Positions 14,299-19,494 of a stretch of 19,494 nt of DNA are shown here, in pieces. Every line of letters starts with the position of its first letter. Position 1 is the first letter of the stretch. A program made the position numbers and the translations under genes. The notes below the pieces were generated by a model, which was given only the letters and a program-made list of their open reading frames with translations, had not been told where the DNA came from and searched no databases. The stretch is from an uncultured Bacteroidales bacterium (lineage in GTDB: Bacteria > Bacteroidota > Bacteroidia > Bacteroidales > Paludibacteraceae): the NCBI GenBank assembly GCA_902799875.1, contig CADCCH010000001.1, forward strand, positions 111,835 to 131,328. The letters are read 5' to 3'.

Positions 14299-15936
14299 TT
14301 ACACCTTTCGCCAGGTTGTTTCGTTGATCTTCTCTATTCGGTTTGTGTTTCGCCATCGGCTTAATACCATACTGATAGAGGAACCTTTGACAGATTGCCC
14401 TTTACGCGCGCGCAGTCTAATAAGGTCTGCGGTGGAGAACTCTTCCGGAAGGGAAGCTAACAATGAACGAACACTGCCTCTATCACTCGAGATAACTTCT
14501 AATGCTCCGGTCAGTTCTTGCTCCATCTGGTCGCCCCAGAGTTCCATCTGATTTCGGAACACGTATTCGGCTACCCATTCTGCGAATTGTCCCACGATTT
14601 CGGTATATTTATGATCTTCCAAAAGGAAGCATAACATACCGGCACGAAAGCCAATGACTGCGGAACGACGACGGAGTACATCCATAGCATGACTGTCTGC
14701 ATCGATAGCTTGTTGGCGTTTGCGCTCAAGCCAGTCTGCAATCACTTTATTGATCTCCGGGCAAACAATGGTACCTTTTTCGGTGTCCAGTCTGCGTGCC
14801 CAACGGATAACTTCCTCCTTCTCCTCCTCGGTATAAGGAGCGAACACGGGAATCTCGGTAAACGAGGTGTCCGGCAGTTGTGCGAAACAAACACGCGTAG
14901 CCAGACCATTCTCCAGATCTTTGAAGAAACGCTTGAGCGAGTTAGGAGTACCGGTAAGCAACAGATTGTAGTACACTTTGATGTGCGCATTGAACGAAGC
15001 ATCACTCATGTACGCCTGTCCGTACTCGGCATTATCGAAAGCTAAACGATAGATGTCAGACTTCTGCGACCACACTCCGGCACGTTCACTCTTGACGAGC
15101 GTATCCATTTCCTCTCCGATACCGATAAGGTGCTTGCCTTCTGCATAGGTCAGAAGCTGCAGTAACTTAGCAATACTGATAGAGATACCATTGTTACGCG
15201 GACAAGCGTGCGGATCTTCCGGTTGGTTTTTGGAGTTCTTCGATGCACGAAGTTTGTCCTTGTACGCTTGCTCTTTCTCGCGTTCTACCGCATCTTGCTC
15301 GTTAATGGGCGTGAGCAACAGATCGATAGGCTTACGGATAAACGACTTACCCGATGCAGCCGGAGCTGTGATACACGAGAAGAACGAGAGCGATTGTTCC
15401 TGACGGTCGAGATACTCGAAGCGGATTTTCGTTGCTAAGGTGCCTAATACCGGTAAACTCGCGATAACCATTGCCGGTCGATAATCAGCCGGAAGTCTGC
15501 CGCAAAGAATGTCGAGTAGTCGAGGAAGACGAGGTAACGGTAGCGCGGTTGATTTCTCCAGCGGCGATTGTTCGTCCAGATATGCCTCTTTTTCGCAGAT
15601 AGCGATAGCCGATTGGAGCACCATCGGTATTTGACTTTTGCGCGGACGACCAATTGCAGAAGCAATCACTTGACGACGCTCTTGCTCAGACAGTCCAAAA
15701 TCTGGAAGTACTCGGAGCATCAAATCTGCGTTGAAGTCACAGATATAGCGCATATAGTTCGCCAAGGTGAAGAACACGGTGTTACGCTCTCCCTGTACAG
15801 CACCGTCACAGTTACCCGTAGCGATAAGCAGTTGTTTCACGATATCCTCATACACTATCCCTCGGTAGGATAAAGTATTGCACCCTTCGGCGATATTTTT
15901 ATCGCCGCTCTCCACATGCGCCGGCAGTGCCAGCAT
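14299..15936 (-). CDS. DUF3987-type ATPase-like protein of a mobile-element replication module
   Basis: The 545-residue protein resembles DUF3987 proteins found with BT4734-type partners in Bacteroidales integrated elements. TLSYRGIVYEDIVKQLLIAT and the ERNTVFFTLANYMRYICDFN segment form the N-terminal part (about 21-70). A P-loop-like APAASGKS (191-198) lacks the first Walker A glycine. HLIGIGEEMDTL (269-280) looks like a Walker B region, and NAHIKVYYNLLLTGTPNSLK lies further on. It probably acts in element DNA replication as a helicase or primase-helicase; this is inference from neighbours. Its ATG (15936) lies 82 bp inside the preceding gene in the -1 frame. Many relatives have both parts on one polypeptide, so this is either a natural split or a frameshift. 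Confidence 0.75.
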   Translation of the reverse strand: MLALPAHVESGDKNIAEGCNTLSYRGIVYEDIVKQLLIATGNCDGAVQGERNTVFFTLANYMRYICDFNADLMLRVLPDFGLSEQERRQVIASAIGRPRKSQIPMVLQSAIAICEKEAYLDEQSPLEKSTALPLPRLPRLLDILCGRLPADYRPAMVIASLPVLGTLATKIRFEYLDRQEQSLSFFSCITAPAASGKSFIRKPIDLLLTPINEQDAVEREKEQAYKDKLRASKNSKNQPEDPHACPRNNGISISIAKLLQLLTYAEGKHLIGIGEEMDTLVKSERAGVWSQKSDIYRLAFDNAEYGQAYMSDASFNAHIKVYYNLLLTGTPNSLKRFFKDLENGLATRVCFAQLPDTSFTEIPVFAPYTEEEKEEVIRWARRLDTEKGTIVCPEINKVIADWLERKRQQAIDADSHAMDVLRRRSAVIGFRAGMLCFLLEDHKYTEIVGQFAEWVAEYVFRNQMELWGDQMEQELTGALEVISSDRGSVRSLLASLPEEFSTADLIRLRARKGQSVKGSSISMVLSRWRNTNRIEKINETTWRKV

Positions 15937-16535
15937 CTCTTTGTCTGCTGCTCGAACAATCCCTCCCGATCCTCATACAGCACATACTCTCTCGGTACCA
16001 CATAGCTCGCTCTCGCCAGATCCTTCGTCACCGCGTCGTACTCCTTTATCCCGAGCACCTGTGCCATCCGCATCTGTGCCGCTTCAATACTCTCCATCTG
16101 ACCGCTGGCTGTTGACTTCTCGGCGCTATCTCGCCGAGCTCCTATCACCCTTATCCCATGTCCGCTCGCTGTAATAGCAATCAGGTAGATTCCATCCGCT
16201 TTGAAAGATTCTTCTTTTGTGCGAGATAGTATCTCGCGTCCAAACCATTCTCTAGGGTTCTCCACATGATCCACGTCCAACATGGCGAGACCGGATGGGA
16301 TAGCATCTGCGCTGACGCGCTTGCCGTTTCGGAAAGACGCAGCATGAGGGATGATGATTGGTAACCGTTTCTTAAGTGCCTGCTTGCGGTCGTTGTAGTC
16401 TTCCGCTGCCGGATCGAGTGCTGCGATTTGGTCGCAGATGGACTTGACTGCGGGAGAGTCAATGAGGCTGTCCCAGATTTCGGGTGTACATACTTGCGGT
16501 ACACCGGCATTTACTTTTTCTTGATATTGAAACAT
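15855..16535 (-). CDS. BT4734/VirE-N-type primase-like protein
   Basis: The protein is 226 residues from the ATG at 16535 (MFQYQEKVNAGVPQVCTPEI). A longer reading to 16643 overlaps the previous gene and is not preferred. PSGLAMLDVDHVENP (a DxD-type acidic motif), ITASGHGIRVIG and KDLARASYVVPREYVLY are the conserved blocks of the BT4734-like N-terminal family, which recalls primase-polymerase folds. Residues after EDREGLFEQ (WHCRRMWRAAIK and on) look non-native, while the same DNA in the -1 frame reads naturally into the DUF3987 protein. The native end may therefore be near EGLFE, with the rest a frameshift product. It likely works with the DUF3987 protein in element replication. Confidence 0.72.
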   Translation of the reverse strand: MFQYQEKVNAGVPQVCTPEIWDSLIDSPAVKSICDQIAALDPAAEDYNDRKQALKKRLPIIIPHAASFRNGKRVSADAIPSGLAMLDVDHVENPREWFGREILSRTKEESFKADGIYLIAITASGHGIRVIGARRDSAEKSTASGQMESIEAAQMRMAQVLGIKEYDAVTKDLARASYVVPREYVLYEDREGLFEQQTKRCWHCRRMWRAAIKISPKGAILYPTEG

Positions 16536-16548
16536 AATGATACAATGT

Positions 16549-16932
16549 TTACTGTTTAACGTTAGCGGATTTGTTGGCATTCCACTTGCCTTTGTCGCCG
16601 CATGGCTGGCTTGCTCCGGTTCTAAACCGGCGTGTCCATTCACATCCTACAGCATGAATTTCCTCGTGGTCTTCCGGATACAATTTCCGTTGCTTGATAG
16701 CCCGTTTCTTAACTGCTTTTAGCATCGTCTGAAACTCTTCTTCCGACACTTCCACCTTGTGAATGTTGCACGGGTTGTATATATCGCAATCCACCATCCA
16801 TGGGTTCATCGTCATGCGGCAATGCGTTTTCAACGGCACGCCACGTACACCGGTCACTTTGCCAGTCTCGGTGTAGAAGGGACAGGCGCTACTACACTTC
16901 ACGCCGCCTTTTCTGATTGCAATTAGCAACAT
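16549..16932 (-). CDS. Unknown small Cys-rich protein of the element operon
   Basis: The 127-residue protein was not recognised. It holds a cysteine cluster (CSSAC at 13-17, THC at 36-38, DCDIYNPC at 48-55) suggestive of metal binding. A basic stretch KAVKKRAIKQRKLYPEDH and a further Cys pair follow near the C-terminus. This could be a small zinc-binding nucleic-acid protein, but that is only a shape-based guess. Its first 10 bp overlap the end of the upstream gene (16923) and it ends 13 bp before the primase-like gene, so the four genes are one transcription unit. Confidence 0.6.
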   Translation of the reverse strand: MLLIAIRKGGVKCSSACPFYTETGKVTGVRGVPLKTHCRMTMNPWMVDCDIYNPCNIHKVEVSEEEFQTMLKAVKKRAIKQRKLYPEDHEEIHAVGCEWTRRFRTGASQPCGDKGKWNANKSANVKQ

Positions 16933-17282
16933 GCTTCTACCTCCGATTTGATGTCAATTTGACAAAGTGTCTCACCCATCGTCTCAATCTCGGACGCGAG
17001 AATGTCCGCCAGTTCGTGACCGTTTTTGTAGTCATCGTGCGATACATAAATCTGTACCATCACATGCTGTGCGTTGTACTTGATTTTACCATGCTTGGTC
17101 CTGTCTAATAGTCGCCAATGCAACGCCGGTCGCGTCTCATACGTACGCACGCCTTTTTCTATAAAGGTGAACTTGTCCTCGTCCGTCCGATGCAACGTTC
17201 CCTTACGGCTGTCCAACACTTGAAGATCGCTCTTCTTCATCTTCGTAGTCAAATCTACGCATAAATAATTTTGCTTTTTCAT
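16923..17282 (-). CDS. Unknown small protein, first gene of the element operon
   Basis: The protein is 119 residues from the ATG at 17282 (MKKQNYLCVDLTTKMKKSDL). An upstream ATG at 17324 gives a poor basic extension and is not preferred. No family was recognised. The protein is mixed charged, with no membrane segment or signal peptide, and has an aromatic-rich centre (ALHWRLLDRTKHGKIKYNAQ). It ends in a short Glu-Cys-Cys tail. The promoter at 17402-17433 gives a leader of about 115 nt. Its place at the head of the primase/DUF3987 operon suggests a role in the element's replication or control. Confidence 0.6.
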   Translation of the reverse strand: MKKQNYLCVDLTTKMKKSDLQVLDSRKGTLHRTDEDKFTFIEKGVRTYETRPALHWRLLDRTKHGKIKYNAQHVMVQIYVSHDDYKNGHELADILASEIETMGETLCQIDIKSEVEACC

Positions 17283-17401
17283 CTTGCAAAAGTTTTGTGC
17301 TTGGTCTCGTATGCGAGTGGCCACTCATTGCACGTGCGATTCACACTCAACTTTCGCGATTTTAATAATGTTTATAACCGGTCTCTTACCGATTTCGACT
17401 G

Positions 17402-17433
17402 CAAAATTAGTACAAAAAAAGCAGCTACGAAAA
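17402..17433 (-). promoter_or_regulatory. Promoter of the primase/DUF3987 operon
   Basis: On the minus strand TAATTTTG (17402-17409) matches the -7 element. The -33 region holds only a partial TTTC match near 17429-17433, inside the stem of the upstream terminator. Confidence 0.55.
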
Positions 17434-17443
17434 TCGTAACTGC
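17414..17443 (-). terminator. Rho-independent terminator of the 17546-18595 gene
   Basis: On the minus strand GCAG-TTACGA pairs TCGTAG-CTGC around three bases with one internal mismatch, followed by TTTTTTT (17414-17420). The stem overlaps the -33 region of the next promoter. Confidence 0.75.
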
Positions 17444-17447
17444 ATTT

Positions 17448-17518
17448 CGGAAATAAACGGAAATAACTTTTTGATATTCGGAAATATTCGGAAATTTCGC
17501 GCGGAAGTTTTCGGAAGT
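17448..17518. repeat. Six CGGAART motifs in three pairs with 10-bp spacing
   Basis: CGGAAAT or CGGAAGT starts at 17448, 17458, 17479, 17489, 17502 and 17512. Each pair is spaced one helical turn. The cluster lies in the 3' non-coding DNA of the upstream gene and just upstream of the operon promoter. Confidence 0.65.
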
Positions 17519-17545
17519 AATCGTTTGAGCTCGCGAAATAAGAAA

Positions 17546-18595
17546 TTACACCTTTCCTCGCGCGTCTCTGAAATTGCGTTCCGTATAGGGCAATTTACCA
17601 AAATATTCAGTAAACGCACGATAGATAACGGATGCTTCCAATTCGCGCGTACCTAAATAACCCAACGCTTCATTTGTCCGAATCACTTTCCACAATGCCG
17701 GAGCTGTACCCTTGCAAGCAGCGCGTAACTCTGAAATGACTTTTGCCTCTTTTCCCTCCGCTATACACGCATCCGTCAACAAACTAAACCGCTTCCCTGC
17801 CGTCACAACTTCCTCTTCTTGCACTTCTCCTTCCCATTCTGTCATCAAATCATCAAAGCCATGGAATAACATTCTCTCAAACTCTAAAATGTCTTTCTCC
17901 TCCATCCCCTCGAAACCGGTTTTCCATAGTTTTATTTGTGACCATTCATTTTGCAACATCTTCAATAACTCTGCAGCTCGTTTTCCTCCACGGTGCTTAG
18001 CTATAATGTTAAGATTATATCGATAACGAACAAAATCATAGTATTTACCCTCTGCCTCATTTTCATTATGAGCATTCCCCGCTAATATCTTATCTAGATT
18101 ACTCTTTACATCACATGTTAACGGACTCCAATCGTGCATCCCTTTCGGAAATCCTATTTCTGGCAAATCCTCCTCATAGTCAACAGGTTCGTCTGAATAG
18201 GCAAGAATATCTTGCTCATAAATATAGTTCACAATTTCGTTTATTTCGTATAACCGTTCATCATCATATTCCTCTGTCGCCACACGACCATCTATTACCA
18301 AATCTTTATATTTAGAAGCATCTTGCCACACCAAAGGATGCATCCAGATTTTTGCAAATTCAGAGATTAAAGCTGGGAGCGGACACTCATTTGACCAATC
18401 TACCTCTCGATAGTCTCTTTGCAATAACCTCTCGGCATATAAATGCCGTTCCAGAAGAGGCCCCATCATACTCGGCACAGGGACAAGTTTACGTCCCTCC
18501 GGCAACTGAATAGGCAGGTCTAATTCAAACTTGCTTGCCTCTTTCGCAAACAACTCCTCCATCTCTTCCAATGTTACATACTGCTTCTCTTCCAT
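17546..18595 (-). CDS. Unknown AT-rich gene of the element region
   Basis: The protein is 349 residues from the ATG at 18595 (MEEKQYVTLEEMEELFAKEA). The ATG at 18625 is possible but leaves a leader of only about 10 nt from the predicted transcript start. No family was recognised. It is acidic, predicted mostly helical, with no signal peptide or membrane segments. The C-terminal 60 residues (ALWKVIRTNEALGYLGTREL and YRAFTEYFGKLPYTERNFRD) look like a compact module of the kind seen in proteins of Bacteroidales integrated elements. The gene is visibly more AT-rich than its neighbours, which suggests separate acquisition. It has its own canonical promoter and terminator, so it is a single-gene unit, perhaps regulatory or accessory. 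Confidence 0.65.
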   Translation of the reverse strand: MEEKQYVTLEEMEELFAKEASKFELDLPIQLPEGRKLVPVPSMMGPLLERHLYAERLLQRDYREVDWSNECPLPALISEFAKIWMHPLVWQDASKYKDLVIDGRVATEEYDDERLYEINEIVNYIYEQDILAYSDEPVDYEEDLPEIGFPKGMHDWSPLTCDVKSNLDKILAGNAHNENEAEGKYYDFVRYRYNLNIIAKHRGGKRAAELLKMLQNEWSQIKLWKTGFEGMEEKDILEFERMLFHGFDDLMTEWEGEVQEEEVVTAGKRFSLLTDACIAEGKEAKVISELRAACKGTAPALWKVIRTNEALGYLGTRELEASVIYRAFTEYFGKLPYTERNFRDARGKV

Positions 18596-18641
18596 ATCTC
18601 TTCGTTGTTTAGCCCGGAATCTCATTCCGGAATTCTGCCTG

Positions 18642-18673
18642 CAAAATTACTGCTTTTTTCTGACATATCCAAA
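18642..18673 (-). promoter_or_regulatory. Canonical promoter of the unknown AT-rich gene
   Basis: On the minus strand TTTG (18670-18673), 20 bp, TAATTTTG (18642-18649): a full consensus match. Confidence 0.78.
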
Positions 18674-18689
18674 TTTTTGAATGTGTAAA

Positions 18690-18825
18690 ATTCACAAATT
18701 CACACATTCACATAAAAATTTGAGAGAGGATTTTGGTCATAATAAATATATAATATAAATATTATTATATTATTATGGAGATTTTTCCAAGATACACAGA
18801 TGTGTGAATCTGTGAATCTGTGAAT
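18690..18825. repeat. Inverted octamer arrays (ATTCACAN) flanking an AT-rich core
   Basis: Left arm: ATTCACAA, ATTCACAC, ATTCACAT (18690-18713). Right arm, on the minus strand: ATTCACAG, ATTCACAG, ATTCACAC (18802-18825). The core (about 18738-18776) is almost pure A/T. A 9-bp inverted repeat TGAATGTGT/ACACATTCA (18678-18686, 18702-18710) overlaps the left arm. The arrays sit between divergent promoters. Protein-binding sites or a replication origin are possible; this is the main content of the 18626-19050 gap. Confidence 0.7.
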
Positions 18826-18906
18826 CTATCGTGCCCTTGCGGCTAAGAATCTTGGTATGAGAAAAATCGAGAAAATGCATTTTTTTGAAATTTTTTTGCG
18901 GAAAAA

Positions 18907-18939
18907 TTTGGAAAAAGCAAAATGTTCATCGTATATTTG
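18907..18939 (+). promoter_or_regulatory. Promoter of the rightward gene pair
   Basis: TTTG (18907-18910), 21 bp, TATATTTG (18932-18939). The leader to the ATG at 19051 is about 107 nt. Confidence 0.65.
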
Positions 18940-18982
18940 CATCGGATTTCGAGATAAGCCCCTGCTAATCTCCTTCCAAACA

Positions 18983-19018
18983 GCCACTCTCGCGCCACTC
19001 CGGCGCCACTCGCGCGAG
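18983..19018 (+). repeat. Three 11-bp repeats plus a palindrome in the leader
   Basis: GCCACTCTCGC, GCCACTCCGGC and GCCACTCGCGC (18983-19015) end in the perfect palindrome CTCGCGCGAG (19009-19018). The stretch is GC-rich inside an AT-rich leader. Confidence 0.75.
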
Positions 19019-19050
19019 AACATTGTTAAACCATTAAACCAAAACCAACT

Positions 19051-19362
19051 ATGGCAAAGTATGAACCTATCGACATGGTGAATCACTACCGTGGAAAGAT
19101 CTGCTCCCATTCGGACACCTACTTTCAGAAACGTGGTAACACCCTTTGCACCGGTCGCATCTGCAACCCCCGTGACCTTTCCAAGCACCCGCTCTCAGCC
19201 GATGAGATCGCCGCGCGACAGAAGTTCACCCAGGCACGTGCTGCCGTCAAAGCACTCACCTCCGAACAGAAAGCAGCCTATGCGCTCGCCTTCAAGAACC
19301 AGAAGAAATACGCCACCCTCCCGGGCTACATCTTCGCTCAGGAGTACGCAAAACTCAGTTAA
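19051..19362 (+). CDS. Unknown small protein of the element, rightward unit
   Basis: The 103-residue protein (MAKYEPIDMVNHYRGKICSH) was not assigned to a named family. KICSHSDTYF, LCTGRICNPRD and YATLPGYIFAQEYAKL look conserved in style. Three cysteines and a histidine sit in the first 40 residues, and the rest is helical and Ala/Lys/Gln-rich. It has no signal peptide or membrane segment, so it should be cytoplasmic. It is more GC-rich than the leftward AT-rich gene. Its promoter faces away from that gene across the octamer arrays. The next gene starts 33 bp after its stop and is probably co-transcribed. Confidence 0.7.
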   Translation: MAKYEPIDMVNHYRGKICSHSDTYFQKRGNTLCTGRICNPRDLSKHPLSADEIAARQKFTQARAAVKALTSEQKAAYALAFKNQKKYATLPGYIFAQEYAKLS

Positions 19363-19395
19363 CCCTATTGTTTAACCCTAAAAACCTTAACGAAA

Positions 19396-19494
19396 ATGGC
19401 AAAAGTAGAATGGAGTACCGGTATCGATCACGTATCCGGAGCACTCAGTAAACCGAGCAAGAGCGGTCAACACTCTTGTACCAAAATGCTCCTC
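19396..19494 (+). CDS. Unknown protein, N-terminus only (cut by window end)
   Basis: The open frame from ATG 19396 starts MAKVEWSTGIDHVSGALSKP and runs out of the window after 33 codons. Its context and MAKV-type start resemble small proteins paired with the preceding type in Bacteroidales elements, but no function is known. An A-rich stretch before the ATG fits Bacteroidetes translation starts. Confidence 0.6.
   Translation, partial: MAKVEWSTGIDHVSGALSKPSKSGQHSCTKMLL

Larger units (their letters stand above)
14299..19494. mobile_element. Probable integrated-element segment (replication module), ends not visible
   Basis: A BT4734-type and a DUF3987-type gene sit with several small unknown genes, octamer arrays and mixed base composition. 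No integrase, transposase, att duplication or relaxase is seen here, so the element type and borders are unknown. The left border, if any, lies between the DUF3987 stop (14299) and secG. Confidence 0.45.

Noticed and set aside
15855..15936. Programmed -1 frameshift site
   Set aside because: No X-XXY-YYZ slippery heptamer in the right frame was found in the overlap; a mutation or split gene is simpler.
18690..18825. Possible CRISPR array
   Set aside because: Units are 8 bp and directly adjacent, with no 25-40 bp repeats or spacers.
18857..19081. Small plus-strand ORF in the 18626-19050 gap
   Set aside because: It spans the promoter and repeats of the next gene and its sequence is not protein-like.

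Overview
The window looks like a chromosome segment of a Bacteroidetes bacterium, most likely order Bacteroidales. The evidence is several promoters of the Bacteroidetes type (TTTG, 18-21 bp, TAnnTTTG), a gldD gliding/type IX secretion lipoprotein gene, a glycogen operon of the Bacteroides type (GH57, GT4, GH133), few Shine-Dalgarno sites, and a BT4734/DUF3987 replication module. No rRNA, tRNA, CRISPR array, transposase or integrase gene was seen.

Region 1 (1-5523, minus strand) is one tight operon read right to left: mannose-1-phosphate guanylyltransferase, GH133 glycogen debranching enzyme, GT4 glycogen-synthase-like glycosyltransferase, and a GH57 alpha-amylase-like protein cut by the window edge. 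Gaps are 7 to 13 bp, or an ATGA overlap. The GH57 protein has lost the usual catalytic Asp.

Region 2 (5577-11350, plus strand) runs divergently: gldD, a fusion of geranylgeranylglyceryl-phosphate synthase with tRNA adenosine deaminase TadA, a 7TM-HD phosphodiesterase, a tRNA-dihydrouridine synthase and a BASS-type transporter. The first three overlap by a few bases. Regions 1 and 2 are sprinkled with degenerate 7-9 bp tandem repeats, each array with its own unit. They lie both between genes and in frame inside genes, where they add loops, an N-terminus and the linker of the fusion protein.

Region 3 (11350-13650, plus strand) holds two tandem genes for secreted proteins. They share a near-identical signal peptide and a near-identical C-terminal tail but have unrelated middles. 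A canonical promoter, a long hairpin-bearing leader, an intergenic terminator and a strong final terminator organise them. A possible small RNA and secG (minus strand) follow.

Region 4 (14299-19494) looks like accessory or mobile-element DNA. A minus-strand operon carries two small unknown proteins, a BT4734-type primase-like protein and a DUF3987 ATPase-like protein, the last two offset by one frame. Upstream are an AT-rich unknown gene, a 425-bp non-coding region with inverted octamer arrays around an AT-rich core, and two rightward unknown genes, the last cut by the window edge.
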